Position numbers and translations under genes: made by a program | From: a bacterium | GTDB lineage: Bacteria; UBA10199; 2-02-FULL-44-16; JAAZCA01 | Direction: 5' to 3' | NCBI GenBank assembly: GCA_021810905.1 | Contig: JAJZQH010000002.1 | Span: 248,001-312,000 of the forward strand | DNA: 64,000 nt | Part shown: positions 18,787 to 28,318 of the stretch, one piece after another | Numbering within the stretch: the first letter of the stretch is position 1 | How the letters are laid out: each line of letters opens with the position of its first letter | Notes under the pieces: model-generated | Seen by the model: the letters and a program-made list of their open reading frames with translations, nothing else | Database searches by the model: none | Told to the model about the DNA's origin: nothing

Positions 18787-19605
18787 ATGCGGATGCAGGA
18801 TTACAGCGACGTTGCGCGGGATTTTCTGCGGATCGCAGGCGTTGTCCCGGCGCGTCCGGATCTGCCGTATCTGGCGCGGCTTGCGAGGGCGTTCGGCAGG
18901 CTGCCATATGAGAACTTAACCAAGATATTGCGCGCCGCTACGTACGAAGAACCTGATAATCGCCTGCGCACGCCGGATATAGTACTTGCGGATCATCTGG
19001 ACCTCGGCGCCGGCGGTACGTGTTTCTCGCTCACGAATTTTTTCGAACAAGTTTTGAGATTCGCAGGCTTCGATGCCGCACCCGTGCTCTGCGACCGCTC
19101 ATACGGCGCTGAAACGCACTGTGCGCTCATAGTGAACGCGGAGGGCCGGAGATATCTCGTTGATCCAGGTTATCTGATCGAGGCCCCGATAGAGATCCCC
19201 GCGCGAGGCGAGTCCGTGCAGCAGGGAAGCTCGTGCACAGTTCGGCTCAGGAGGCTCGGGGAATCGAGCCAGCTCATGCTGATCACGGAAAATTCGGGCA
19301 AGGCGAAGGTCCGCTACCGCATGCGCGATCTTCCGGCAACGCCGCAGCGGTTTCTCGATCGATGGATAGATTCGTTCGACTGGGCAATGATGCGGCATAT
19401 GTGCGTATCGCGCAACGAAGCCGACGGGCTGCTCTTCATGCGCGACGGCGCAGTGCGCAAAATAGTGGGCAGCGATGAGAGGCGCGGCAGAATCGACGAT
19501 TCGTTTGCCAATGAGGTGCAGCGTACATTTGGAATCGATGCGCGCGTAGTATCGATGGCGCGCGAAGCAGTGGTCAAGATACGGGATGAATTCAGAGGTT
19601 CTTGA
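18787..19605 (+). CDS. Arylamine N-acetyltransferase family protein
   Basis: Counted from the ATG at 18787, the catalytic triad reads Cys79 in GGTCFSL, His111 in THCALIV and Asp126 in YLVDPGY. The N-terminal RLPYENLTKIL helix and the 272-residue length fit the family. These enzymes move acetyl or larger acyl groups from CoA to amines. The frame is open upstream to 18697, but that part crosses the palindrome. The next gene follows without a gap. Confidence 0.85.
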   Translation: MRMQDYSDVARDFLRIAGVVPARPDLPYLARLARAFGRLPYENLTKILRAATYEEPDNRLRTPDIVLADHLDLGAGGTCFSLTNFFEQVLRFAGFDAAPVLCDRSYGAETHCALIVNAEGRRYLVDPGYLIEAPIEIPARGESVQQGSSCTVRLRRLGESSQLMLITENSGKAKVRYRMRDLPATPQRFLDRWIDSFDWAMMRHMCVSRNEADGLLFMRDGAVRKIVGSDERRGRIDDSFANEVQRTFGIDARVVSMAREAVVKIRDEFRGS

Positions 19606-20130
19606 ATGCAGAATCACACATACGTAAAACCCGTGGTCGGCGTTCTCTCGCCGCGTCCGGATATTTTGGGCGCAGTGCTCGATGCGCTGGCTCAGCGGTT
19701 CGGGCCCGCCGATTGCACAAGTGAATGGCGCGCATTTGATCACACTCGCTACTATGAGAATGAGATGGGCGCCGGCCTCATGCGCTGTTTTGTATCGTTC
19801 GCAAAGTTAGTGCCCGCCGAGGACGCTGCGGAGTTCAAGCGCTTTGCCATGGAGGTTGAGGCGCGCTTCTCCGACGAAGGCCGGCGCATCGTCAACATAG
19901 ACCCTGGCTACGTGGATTCCTGCAAGCTCGTGTTGATCTCCGGCAAGCACGGCGGCCACAAAATACCGGTAGCGCCGGGCGTGTTTGCAGATTTGCTGCT
20001 CTGGTATGACAAGGGCTGGAAGGCGATGCCCTGGGCCTTCCCGGACTTCCGCGACGGCGGCCACTTCCCCGCGTTTACAAAGATGCGCAACCTCTACAAG
20101 GCGCAGATCAGGGCGCTCTCGGTTCCATAA
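19606..20130 (+). CDS. DUF4416 family protein
   Basis: 174 residues matching the DUF4416 pattern: KPVVGVLSP at the start, YYENEMG, IDPGYV and 'YKDQIR'-like end (YKAQIRAL). It begins directly after the stop of the N-acetyltransferase gene, so they are co-transcribed. Function unknown; these proteins are common in deltaproteobacteria and related phyla. Confidence 0.85.
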   Translation: MQNHTYVKPVVGVLSPRPDILGAVLDALAQRFGPADCTSEWRAFDHTRYYENEMGAGLMRCFVSFAKLVPAEDAAEFKRFAMEVEARFSDEGRRIVNIDPGYVDSCKLVLISGKHGGHKIPVAPGVFADLLLWYDKGWKAMPWAFPDFRDGGHFPAFTKMRNLYKAQIRALSVP

Positions 20131-20190
20131 CTACGGTGCTCTAATGGGTTCGTTGCCGCAAAGTATGCGGGGCTCGGCGGGAAGAGCGCG

Positions 20191-20604
20191 TTACTGTGGA
20201 GCGAGTTTGCTCAGCGTGATTACGAGGCCGCGGCGCTTGTCGTCGCGGACTTCCATTGAGTAGCGGTCCGCGGCCAGACTGCGCACGTCCGCTTCAAGGT
20301 TCTCGGCGGAACCGGCGAGTGCGCCGAAGAATTCGATATGTTTCTGGCTTTCAAACGAAGGGATGAGGCTCTTTACGGAAGGGAGGCGCGTGAGATTCTT
20401 TCTTATCACCTGGACGTCGCCGGCGTCTCTTGTGCCGAGTATTATGAGAGTGAACGGAGTGGTCTGGGACTGATACGATGAAGCGCTGGGAGCCGCCGCC
20501 GGAGCTGCTTCGTCTTCGGTCTGGGCGCTGGCCGCGGCTGCGCACGCGAGCGAGAGTGCTGCGACCAGCACAGATAATAAGGCGTTGCGGAGAGATGATT
20601 TCAT
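20191..20604 (-). CDS. Exported protein of unknown function
   Basis: 137 residues with a clear signal peptide (hydrophobic core, then AAASAQ). The mature part after an Ala/Pro/Ser linker has a small alpha/beta pattern resembling 'interaction of two betas with a helix' folds (FTLIILGTRDAGDVQVIRKNL). Its ATG overlaps the stop of the upstream gene by four bases (ATGA). Confidence 0.7.
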   Translation of the reverse strand: MKSSLRNALLSVLVAALSLACAAAASAQTEDEAAPAAAPSASSYQSQTTPFTLIILGTRDAGDVQVIRKNLTRLPSVKSLIPSFESQKHIEFFGALAGSAENLEADVRSLAADRYSMEVRDDKRRGLVITLSKLAPQ

Positions 20605-20828
20605 GAGTCCTGCACCGAGAGGGATTCGATGCGCTCGATCTCGAGTTTGACGCTGTTCACCCCGTCCGAGATCCGGATCGTACCATCGTCGGCGTCCACA
20701 TTTTCAAGAGTTCCAGTATAGACGATGCCAAAGGCCAGCACCTCAACCTTTTTTCCCTTGGCGTCCATGAGGCCCTGAATCAGGCCATCCTCGTCAATGG
20801 AAACCTCGATATCGAATACTTCCTTCAT
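20601..20828 (-). CDS. Small acidic protein of unknown function
   Basis: 75 residues starting MKEVFDIEVSI, with alternating beta-strands and conserved-looking GxVYTGTLE and 'VKLEIERIESL' segments, which suggests a small beta-barrel (Sm-like is possible). Coupled by ATGA overlap to the exported protein downstream. A longer in-frame start at 20864 lacks support. Confidence 0.65.
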   Translation of the reverse strand: MKEVFDIEVSIDEDGLIQGLMDAKGKKVEVLAFGIVYTGTLENVDADDGTIRISDGVNSVKLEIERIESLSVQDS

Positions 20829-20902
20829 TGTGCCGGCTCTATCCGATGGCAACATAGCGGTCAAGGGCCATGACCGTCCGGTTCGAAGTGATACTTTTAC
20901 GT

Positions 20903-20989
20903 CCCCCTCCTTTTAAGGAGGGGCTGGGGGAGGTAGATCTCGAGTTTTCCAAGATCTACCTTCCCTATCCCTCCCTTAAAAGGGAGGGG
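20903..20989. repeat. Intergenic inverted repeat (CCCTCC / AGATCT type)
   Basis: CCCCTCCTTTTAAGGAGGGG is itself palindromic, and the run ending AGGTAGATCT (to 20940) pairs with AGATCTACCTT from 20951, followed by a second CCCTCCCTTAAAAGGGAGGG palindrome. It fills the gap before the PilZ gene. No T-run typical of a terminator. Confidence 0.75.
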
Positions 20990-21089
20990 ATTTGAAATCC
21001 AGGGCGCAAAATATCAACTATAGGGAAGTCCCAAAAAACGAGGCAACTTTTTTTGACGGGCGCCGATACAGTATCAGGGTGGAGTGAAA

Positions 21090-21458
21090 ATGGTTGCAAG
21101 GTCGGAACACATGAGATTATACCGTGGCGTGGATATGCTTGAGAAGCGCAGATACGGACGCCTTCCTGTAAACCTTCCCGTTATCCTGCGGCACGGAGGG
21201 AGGATAATCCCTGCTACCGCCCTCAATCTCAGCTGTGGAGGGATGTGCCTCAAGATCGAGGAGCGCGATCTTTGCGATGACCATCCGGTGGAAGTAATTT
21301 TCGATCTTGGTGAGGATCAGCGCGACATCTCAATGCGCGGCCAGATCACCCGCGTAGAAGATGCGGGCTCATCGGCCTGCGTAGGCATTCAGTTCACCAA
21401 CCTCTTTTCTCTGAGTCACAAGACGGTCCAGCAGTATCTGAACAAGAACCTTAACTGA
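21090..21458 (+). CDS. PilZ domain protein
   Basis: About 122 residues forming a stand-alone PilZ domain. The c-di-GMP-binding signature is present as RRYGRLP (RxxxR) and NLSCGGM ([D/N]xSxxG). Binds cyclic di-GMP and passes the signal to a partner, often a motility or secretion machine. GGTGGAG lies 5 nt before the ATG at 21090; a GTG at 21084 is the alternative. Confidence 0.85.
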   Translation: MVARSEHMRLYRGVDMLEKRRYGRLPVNLPVILRHGGRIIPATALNLSCGGMCLKIEERDLCDDHPVEVIFDLGEDQRDISMRGQITRVEDAGSSACVGIQFTNLFSLSHKTVQQYLNKNLN

Positions 21459-21477
21459 CCCACCAGTAACCCAAACA

Positions 21478-21592
21478 GCGCCAGCAACGCGAGAAACGCC
21501 AGCAAAGCAAGCAACGCGTGATAGCATGGAAATCCTTCCGAGGAGCTTTCGCGTTGCTTGCCTTGCTTGCCTTGTTTACGTTGCTGGCGCCG
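21478..21592. repeat. GCCAGCAA-type palindrome, copy 2
   Basis: Left arm 21478-21518 and right arm 21550-21592 are inverted, about three quarters identical, and built of words GCCAGCAA, GCAAGCAA and GCGAGAAACG. Related to the copy at 18646-18732. It lies between the convergent PilZ and acyltransferase genes and may serve as a terminator in both directions. Confidence 0.75.
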
Positions 21593-21597
21593 TTGTC

Positions 21598-23265
21598 TTA
21601 CGTTGGGACCGATTCGGCTACACGGCCCTTGAAGGCCAATAGCTCTGCTCGCGGTGCAAAGTCCAGCATGAGCCGGACGAATTCGTTCAGATATGCGCGC
21701 CATTTGTCAGGTTTGCATGCGTATATGGCGTCGAGAATCGCGTGGGCGAGATAGTCGTCTCCACGCCACGGCTTCATGGCCAGCGATATCTCCTCGAGCT
21801 CGAGCGGCTCAAGCATGCTGCGGATATCCTCGAAGAATCGTCTTTCAAGTGTGGCGTGCACGTGGGCCGCGGACTTAAGCGTCACGTCGATACGAGAGTG
21901 CAGCTGTTCCACGAACTCGTCATACTGCGTAGATATTTCGGATGTCTGCGCCGGGCGTATTATGATCGGTTCTCCCACGTTCAGCCGCATCGAGGCGTAT
22001 GCTTTGATTTTGATGCTGCCCTTCGGGCATGCGATTCCCGTTCCCGAGAGGGCTACGGGCAGCAGTCTCACGTTCTGCTTGATGCCGCGTTCTTCAAGCG
22101 CCTGCGCCGTCTGGACCGCTATGTGCGCCGCGCCTTTTTTAAGGTGCTTGCCGTCGTCTTTGATGCGCGCCCGAGTCCCCACTGTATAATACGCGGAATC
22201 TATCCTCTCGCGCTTATGGTTGACGCATGGAACCGCCCTGGTTCCCTGCGGGAATATCGCCAGATCCACGTCTCCCGTTGAGAGCATCTCGGCCGCTTTA
22301 GCTCCGATGAGCTTCGCGCTATCGCGGCTGCCGCTTCTCTCCACGAAAATCATGCCCAGAGCTTCCGCCACGCGGCCGATTCCCAGCACGCTGTAGTAGA
22401 ACGGGTTGTCGCGGAAATGATCCTTGGCAACCAGAAAGGTCGGGAGGCAGCGGGATGGGACTTCGGTATCGTCCACTTGCGGTCTTGCCGCGAGAGCCAC
22501 CGCGGCCAGCGCGAAATCGAGATAGCTTGCATGCGTGAAGAGAAAGATATCCAGGCCGGCGTCATTCTGGAGTCGCTCGCGGCCGCTCACGCTTACTTGC
22601 GCACGGCTCAGTTCCGCGGCGCGGCCCGCCCACACCAGCGCCAGTGCCGATGCCGTCTTCCTTAATGCGGAGTTCTCGAAATTTTTTGCGGAGAGAAGTA
22701 TGAGCCTCGCGATCCATACGGTGCTCCATACTCCTCGCATGAGGGCGCTCCACCAGTGCCACGACCCGCTTGCGGAACTGAAGTCCATGTTCGTGTGATC
22801 GATGGTTTGAAAAGGTCTCTCCGGAAACACATGCCTGAGTGCGCCGGACGCACACAGCATGTGATCGAAGAACTCGCGCGGATGAATGCCGGGCCATCGA
22901 CTCGCGAATTCAACGAGCTTGAGGTGTCCCCGCCTTCGGAAGCAGCGCTGTGAGAAACAGAGCGCGATAAGCGCCACTGCGATGAGAGAGGCGGCGCCTT
23001 TCTCCCAGTCGGAGAGTTCGATCGCCCTTACCGCCTGCCATATGGCGAAAAGCGCCAGGTATGGCGCCGCGAGAAAATCCCTTGGCAGCATCGCAACGTG
23101 TTCCCACTGGCCGAATCTGCGGTTGAGCTTCATGAAATAACGGCCTCCGTATTCGAACGGCGCCGTTGCGATTCGCACGATGGGGATGAGAAAGAGAGCG
23201 AGCAATAATGGGGCTAACCACAGCCTTAGTTCGAAGATATCATCCGCGTACTCGACCCATTCCAT
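21598..23265 (-). CDS. Membrane acyltransferase (PlsC-like)
   Basis: 555 residues. The N-terminal third holds three to four membrane helices. The acyltransferase core follows with the HX4D motif HASYLD (His245, Asp250), the FVERSG box (308-313) and FPQGTR (338-343), as in 1-acylglycerol-3-phosphate acyltransferases. It probably acylates a lysolipid or glycerol phosphate at the inner membrane. The long N-terminal part is unusual for the family. It starts 4 nt after the stop of the upstream gene, so the two form an operon. Confidence 0.85.
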   Translation of the reverse strand: MEWVEYADDIFELRLWLAPLLLALFLIPIVRIATAPFEYGGRYFMKLNRRFGQWEHVAMLPRDFLAAPYLALFAIWQAVRAIELSDWEKGAASLIAVALIALCFSQRCFRRRGHLKLVEFASRWPGIHPREFFDHMLCASGALRHVFPERPFQTIDHTNMDFSSASGSWHWWSALMRGVWSTVWIARLILLSAKNFENSALRKTASALALVWAGRAAELSRAQVSVSGRERLQNDAGLDIFLFTHASYLDFALAAVALAARPQVDDTEVPSRCLPTFLVAKDHFRDNPFYYSVLGIGRVAEALGMIFVERSGSRDSAKLIGAKAAEMLSTGDVDLAIFPQGTRAVPCVNHKRERIDSAYYTVGTRARIKDDGKHLKKGAAHIAVQTAQALEERGIKQNVRLLPVALSGTGIACPKGSIKIKAYASMRLNVGEPIIIRPAQTSEISTQYDEFVEQLHSRIDVTLKSAAHVHATLERRFFEDIRSMLEPLELEEISLAMKPWRGDDYLAHAILDAIYACKPDKWRAYLNEFVRLMLDFAPRAELLAFKGRVAESVPT

Positions 23266-23269
23266 GATA

Positions 23270-24238
23270 TCAGGTGCTCCTTTTTGCCTGAGCGTTTTTC
23301 TGCTCGGTGTTCTGCGGCTTAAGTGGCGAGAGCTGATAGTGGAAGGAGAGTTCGACGGGTTTCCGGCCTATCCGGAACTGTTCTTTACCCAAGCGCTGGG
23401 AGATGCGGCTGGCAAGGGACTCGGCCGCGCCCTGCTGGGTTTCGTAGATGGTCGTGATTATCCCCTTGTCGCTCAAAGACATTACCATGTCGATCGGATA
23501 TCTGACCAGGGATCGGACGTAATGTTCGATCTGTTCAACCAGGTGCTCGCTCTTCTTTATGCCGAAGCGCTTTCTGACCATAGCATAATTGATGATGGAG
23601 ATATCGTACTTGAAGGTCTCATGTCCGTACTGCAGCATCGCGGGTGTCTCCTGCAATGCCGGCAGTACTATATGATACGTGGGGTGATTCTGCTTGGGGA
23701 CGTCCGCCCAGAGTTGTCCATGCTGTCTCCTGATTATCTCCTTGCATTCGGCAAGAGATGAGAGGCCATTTTCATCAGGTTGTTTTTCAAACAGTGTCTG
23801 AAGAAACGCATTGGCTTCCATCTCGCCCATATGTTTGTCGGCCCCAGAGAGGCTTATCTCCACGCCGGGGCTGCTGCGCAGCACAAATTCCTTCAGATTT
23901 ATAAAAATGCGGCTGCCTCGCGGGGAGCGACGCACGAGCCGATTTATGAGCTTTGTAAAGGCAAGCGCTATTTGATCAGGTTCTCCCCAGGCATGCGGCA
24001 ACAACTGCTCAGCGGCGATGTGATAGCTCACCTGCCTGCTTAGAAAGAGCATGTCCTGCGCCATAAGCACCCGCCGCAGCAGGTCGAGTGAGTCAAAGAA
24101 GCAGGAGTGTTCTTCTGGAGGCGGCCATGAAGGAGGGGGCGTTTTCAAGACCTTCCGTGGCTTTGCGCGAGCAGGCTTCCTGGTCTTTTTTAACCCGATC
24201 GGCCGGGCCTTCCGTGGTTTTGTTTTTTTGCGATGCAT
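23270..24238 (-). CDS. Degenerate histidine-kinase ATPase / GGDEF-like protein
   Basis: A very basic N terminus (Lys/Arg/Pro-rich, residues 1-35) precedes a domain shaped like a histidine-kinase ATP-binding domain: 'EPDQIALAFTKLINRLVRRS' lies where the N box normally reads DQ...NLLxNA, and GLSSLAECKEIIRRQHGQLW resembles the G2 box. The catalytic Asn and glycines are missing. The last third (about 215-300) follows the GGDEF pattern ('FGIKKSEHLVEQIEHYVRSL', 'SDKGIITTIYE') without GGDEF itself. Probably a non-catalytic signalling or scaffold protein. Co-transcribed with the acyltransferase; divergent from the APWCGHC lipoprotein. Confidence 0.6.
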   Translation of the reverse strand: MHRKKTKPRKARPIGLKKTRKPARAKPRKVLKTPPPSWPPPEEHSCFFDSLDLLRRVLMAQDMLFLSRQVSYHIAAEQLLPHAWGEPDQIALAFTKLINRLVRRSPRGSRIFINLKEFVLRSSPGVEISLSGADKHMGEMEANAFLQTLFEKQPDENGLSSLAECKEIIRRQHGQLWADVPKQNHPTYHIVLPALQETPAMLQYGHETFKYDISIINYAMVRKRFGIKKSEHLVEQIEHYVRSLVRYPIDMVMSLSDKGIITTIYETQQGAAESLASRISQRLGKEQFRIGRKPVELSFHYQLSPLKPQNTEQKNAQAKRST

Positions 24239-24398
24239 GGAAAGCGTGTTTAATACAAAAGTCGCACAAAAACAAGGGCAACGGCTGGGGCACTGGTTTC
24301 GCGAACATATTGAAATACTCAGAGAATATTCCCTTTCCTAATTTCACAAAATTATTGCGCCCGCTTTTTCAAGCGGCTCAGTATCCGCGCGAGGTCTA

Positions 24399-24454
24399 AT
24401 TTCGTCAATTTAATGACGCATACGACAGTATTTATGACAAATTATTGACGAAAT
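24399..24454. promoter_or_regulatory. Inverted repeat upstream of sigma54-type promoter
   Basis: ATTTCGTCAAT (24399-24409) and ATTGACGAAAT (24444-24454) are perfect inverse complements 34 nt apart. They lie roughly 100-160 nt upstream of the expected transcription start of the APWCGHC lipoprotein gene, where an enhancer-binding protein would act. The rest of the gap 24239-24530 is AT-rich and has no gene that I can support. Confidence 0.5.
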
Positions 24455-24532
24455 GCATTGAATCGTGACAGCGGCAAAAAATTTTTCAACTATTTTTTAA
24501 ATAGTTATCGACTTTATTATTATACGACTAAT

Positions 24533-24548
24533 TGGCACATCCCTTGCT
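24533..24548 (+). promoter_or_regulatory. Sigma54 (RpoN) -24/-12 promoter
   Basis: TGGCAC-N5-TTGCT is an exact match to the sigma54 consensus, with the GG and GC dinucleotides at the right distance. It lies 72 nt before the ATG of the lipoprotein gene, which has AAGGAGG in front of it. Confidence 0.75.
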
Positions 24549-24619
24549 ATATTTAAGCCTTCGTAAGGTCACAAAAAACGAACGAATGTTAAACTAACCA
24601 CCATATCAAGGAGGAAAAA

Positions 24620-25438
24620 ATGAGGGAAAAGGGGCTTGGTCTGTTCGTCTGTCTTCTTTCGATTGCAGCTATTTGTGTGGGATGCGGCGCATCAGTTGGT
24701 GATCCGACCGAAGATGGCATAAAACCCGATGTTTATGTGCTCTATGATCCCGCTAACATCGAGACGGGCGGTCTGTCCGATATGGATCTCAACGTAAGTC
24801 TGGCAGTATCCGGAGCATTGACTTCCTATGCAAGCGTGGAGAACAAGTCCGAGTCTGTAACCTTAATCGTAAAACCGATTTCGATCGTCGATGTCGATCC
24901 TGTGCAGGCGCCTTGGTGTGGACATTGCGGGAGCGATGTCTACGACGCCTCAGCCACTTCTGTGACCAAGGACCTCTCTACAATATTCGAGCCGATACCG
25001 ATTAAAGTAGTCATCGATCCCATTGTTGATGTGGGTGACATACAGGCGCCCTGGTGCGGACACTGTGTAAATCCGCTTACTAAATCTCTGGATATTGTTC
25101 CGCTCGCAGTGCGGGTTACCGTCTTACCGGTAGTAGATGACGCTTCGGCCCCCTGGTGTGGGCACTGCAACACGCCGTTGGATTTCGTACTGACTCCGGA
25201 TTCCATAAGCACCTCTACCAACAAAGGTCTGACTTCAATTTCAACGTCGCCATTATCCTCTACTCTCACGCCGGTCATATCCGAATCCGAAGTTCTGGCG
25301 CCCTGGTGCGGCCATTGTACGTCTCCTATCGATATCATAGTGGCGCCCGGGGACCTCATAACCGGATCGAGCATATCAAAATCGATAGATGGGAATGTCG
25401 AGATGATAGAGGTGGGTTATGATGTGGCGCCGCTCTGA
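24620..25438 (+). CDS. Lipoprotein with four APWCGHC (PDI-type) motifs
   Basis: 272 residues. Signal peptide with lipobox CVGC. The motif APWCGHC, identical to the active site of protein disulfide isomerases, occurs four times at residues 97-103, 143-149, 177-183 and 227-233. There is no thioredoxin fold around it: the stretches between motifs are short (27-43 residues), beta-prone, and rich in Val/Ile/Pro/Asp/Ser (for example IPIKVVIDPIVDVGDIQ). At DNA level the four motifs differ only at silent positions. Each motif follows a hydrophobic strand and precedes a polar turn, as if four small repeats each display one CGHC. A redox or metal-binding role in the periplasm is likely but unproven. 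Driven by a sigma54-type promoter, with a strong terminator after it. Confidence 0.8.
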   Translation: MREKGLGLFVCLLSIAAICVGCGASVGDPTEDGIKPDVYVLYDPANIETGGLSDMDLNVSLAVSGALTSYASVENKSESVTLIVKPISIVDVDPVQAPWCGHCGSDVYDASATSVTKDLSTIFEPIPIKVVIDPIVDVGDIQAPWCGHCVNPLTKSLDIVPLAVRVTVLPVVDDASAPWCGHCNTPLDFVLTPDSISTSTNKGLTSISTSPLSSTLTPVISESEVLAPWCGHCTSPIDIIVAPGDLITGSSISKSIDGNVEMIEVGYDVAPL

Positions 25439-25471
25439 CGCGACGTTTTCCAGCGTTGGTCTATGAACATG

Positions 25472-25518
25472 AAATGAGGGGCAGCGCAGAAAGGTTTTAA
25501 TCCGCTGCCCCTCATTTT
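25472..25518 (+). terminator. Rho-independent terminator
   Basis: AAATGAGGGGCAGCG (25472-25486) pairs with CGCTGCCCCTCATTT (25503-25517) and ends in T-rich sequence. Monocistronic end of the APWCGHC lipoprotein transcript. Confidence 0.9.
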
Positions 25519-25647
25519 ATGTGCTTTGCTCGCAGCTTGTTTAAGACTATGCCGATCAAAGAAGAGGGACCGCGCTTGGAGCGTTGACAGCCAACACCTT
25601 TTCCACTAGACCTCCGTCGCCTTTGAAGTGCAGCCGGAACGGCCGTG

Positions 25648-25662
25648 CGGGACCGTGAGGTC
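25648..25662 (+). other. Short partial copy of tRNA-Pro
   Basis: CGGGACCGTGAGGTC is shared with the anticodon arm and variable region of tRNA-Pro (25758-25772), 110 nt downstream. It may be a decayed tRNA remnant. The gap 25519-25707 otherwise contains nothing I can name. Confidence 0.35.
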
Positions 25663-25697
25663 TCAAATAGATGCCTTTGTTGGATGAGTGCACTTGA

Positions 25698-26228
<531 letters not shown>

Positions 26229-26340
26229 CTTCCAAGTGCTCTACGCCGCCGGCGTTCATTATGTGTTGCTGTATGCCATTTTCACCTAATTAAATAAATT
26301 TTCTTGACCACAATACCTAAATAATTTAAGTACCGTCGCC

Positions 26341-26829
26341 ATGATCGACCAGATCGATATCGCGCTGCTGGAGGTGCTTCAGAAACAGGCGCGCACCAAG
26401 CGCAACGAGCTCGCGGAGGCCACGGGGCTTTCGATCCCAGCGATCAGCGAGCGGCTCAAGAAGCTGGAAGAGGGCGGGATCATCCGCAGCTACGGCGCAT
26501 GGGTCAATCCAAGGGCCTTAGGCTTTGATGTCGCCGCGTTCATATTCGTGACCGTCGATTCATCAAAACACTATCGCTCGTTCCTGCAGCGCGTCCACGG
26601 GCAGGATGAAATTCTGGAGTGCCACGCCATCACGGGCCGCGGCACGCACCTGCTCAAGGTTCGCACCCGCAACACCGAGTCGCTCGAGAAGCTTCTTTCG
26701 CGCATACAGTCGTGGGATGGCGTCATGCAGACGATGACGAGCGTCGTTCTCTCTTCGCCCAAGGAGAGCTCCTACATTCCGCTTGCAGCGCAGCACCCCG
26801 TCGTAACTAAGAATTCAAAGGGAGGCTAG
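26341..26829 (+). CDS. Lrp/AsnC family transcriptional regulator
   Basis: 162 residues. N-terminal winged helix-turn-helix (RNELAEATGLSIPAISERLKK), then the RAM/AsnC ligand-binding domain. Lies between glnB and glnA and may regulate glnA in response to an amino acid. The upstream gap is AT-rich (26270-26335), with TTGACC and TAAGTA as possible promoter elements. No unusual features. Confidence 0.9.
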   Translation: MIDQIDIALLEVLQKQARTKRNELAEATGLSIPAISERLKKLEEGGIIRSYGAWVNPRALGFDVAAFIFVTVDSSKHYRSFLQRVHGQDEILECHAITGRGTHLLKVRTRNTESLEKLLSRIQSWDGVMQTMTSVVLSSPKESSYIPLAAQHPVVTKNSKGG

Positions 26830-26888
26830 GGCGCGCTTGATGTGATGATACGATAACTTTTTTTAACATCCACAAAAAGGAGAGGAAT

Positions 26889-28301
26889 ATGGCGATTTCG
26901 AAGGCGCTCAGCATGGCGGAACAGCACAAGGCGAAGATGGTGGATTTCAAGTTCGTGGATTTCCCGGGCGTGTGGCAGCACTTTTCGGTTCCGGTCTCCG
27001 AACTTGACGAGAGTTCGTTTGAGGAGGGCTTTGGCTTCGACGGTTCCTCCATTCGCGGCTGGCAGCCTATACACGCATCGGACATGCTCATCATTCCGGA
27101 TCCAAAGACCGCGGTCATGGACCCGTTCATGGCCGAACAGACGATGTCGTTCATCTGCAATATCGTGGACCCGATCACCAAGGAGCCGTATTCGCGCGAT
27201 CCCAGGCACATCGCGCAGAAGGCGGAGAGCTACCTGCGCTCCACCGGCATCGCCGACACCGCGTTCTTCGGCCCCGAGGCGGAGTTCTTCATCTTCGATC
27301 ACATCGCGTTCGACCAGACGCCGAACGGCGGTTTCTATCGCATCGATTCAGTGGAGGGCCGCTGGAACAGCGGTTCGGAATGCGAGCAGAATCTCGGCTA
27401 CAAGCCGCGCTACAAGGAAGGCTACTTCCCGGTATCGCCCACCGACAGCCAGCAGGACCTGCGCACTGAAATGGTCATGGAGATGGAGAAGGTCGGCATT
27501 CACGTCGAGTGCCAGCATCACGAAGTGGCCACCGCGGGCCAGGCCGAGATCGATATGCGTTTCTCACCGCTCTGCGAGAGCGGCGACAAGCTCCTCTGGT
27601 TCAAATATATCGTCAAGAACGTGGCGAGGAGGCACAACAAGACCGTCACCTTTATGCCCAAGCCCATCTTCGAGGACAACGGCTCGGGCATGCACGTGCA
27701 CGTGTCGCTCTGGAAGGGCGACAAGCCGCTATTTGCCGGCGACCGCTACGGCGGGATGTCCGAGATGGCGCTCTATTTCATCGGCGGAATCATCAAGCAC
27801 GCCCGCGCGCTTTCCGCGTTCTGCAACCCGACGACGAACTCCTACCGCAGGCTGGTTCCGGGATACGAGGCTCCGATCAACCTCGCGTATTCGAGCCGCA
27901 ACCGTTCGGCCGCTGTGCGAATCCCAATGTATTCGTCGAGCCCCAAGTCCAAGCGGGTCGAGTTCCGCACGCCCGATCCGTCGTGCAACGGCTATCTCGC
28001 GTTTGCGTCGATACTCATGGCAGGGCTCGACGGAGTTGCAAACAAGATCGATCCCGGCAAGCCGCTCGACAAGAACATCTACAAACTCTCTCCTGAAGAG
28101 CTCAAGGACGTCGCTCACGCCCCGGCCTCGCTCGATGAAGCCCTCAAGGCGCTGGAGAACGATCACGCCTTCCTGCTCAAAGGAGACGTTTTCACTCAGG
28201 ACGTGATCGACACGTGGATCGATTATAAGATGACGGAAGAGGTGAATCCGATGAGGCTGAGGCCCGTGCCGTATGAGTTCAGCCTGTACTACGATATCTA
28301 A
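26889..28301 (+). CDS. glnA: Glutamine synthetase, type I
   Basis: 470 residues. [12 protein letters not shown], the [11 protein letters not shown] metal-binding box, the KP-rich ATP loop ([17 protein letters not shown]) and the NRSAAVRIP glutamate loop are present. Tyr398, in NIYKLSPEE, aligns with the adenylylation site of the beta-type enzyme. Forms glutamine from glutamate and ammonia. AGGAGAGG precedes the ATG. Confidence 0.98.
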   Translation: MAISKALSMAEQHKAKMVDFKFVDFPGVWQHFSVPVSELDESSFEEGFGFDGSSIRGWQPIHASDMLIIPDPKTAVMDPFMAEQTMSFICNIVDPITKEPYSRDPRHIAQKAESYLRSTGIADTAFFGPEAEFFIFDHIAFDQTPNGGFYRIDSVEGRWNSGSECEQNLGYKPRYKEGYFPVSPTDSQQDLRTEMVMEMEKVGIHVECQHHEVATAGQAEIDMRFSPLCESGDKLLWFKYIVKNVARRHNKTVTFMPKPIFEDNGSGMHVHVSLWKGDKPLFAGDRYGGMSEMALYFIGGIIKHARALSAFCNPTTNSYRRLVPGYEAPINLAYSSRNRSAAVRIPMYSSSPKSKRVEFRTPDPSCNGYLAFASILMAGLDGVANKIDPGKPLDKNIYKLSPEELKDVAHAPASLDEALKALENDHAFLLKGDVFTQDVIDTWIDYKMTEEVNPMRLRPVPYEFSLYYDI

Positions 28302-28318
28302 TCTGCGGAATAAATAAT

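Noticed and set aside
27004-28206. Second frame of 400 aa inside glnA
   Set aside because: Shadow of glnA; the translation is Arg/Ser-rich and has no known domains.
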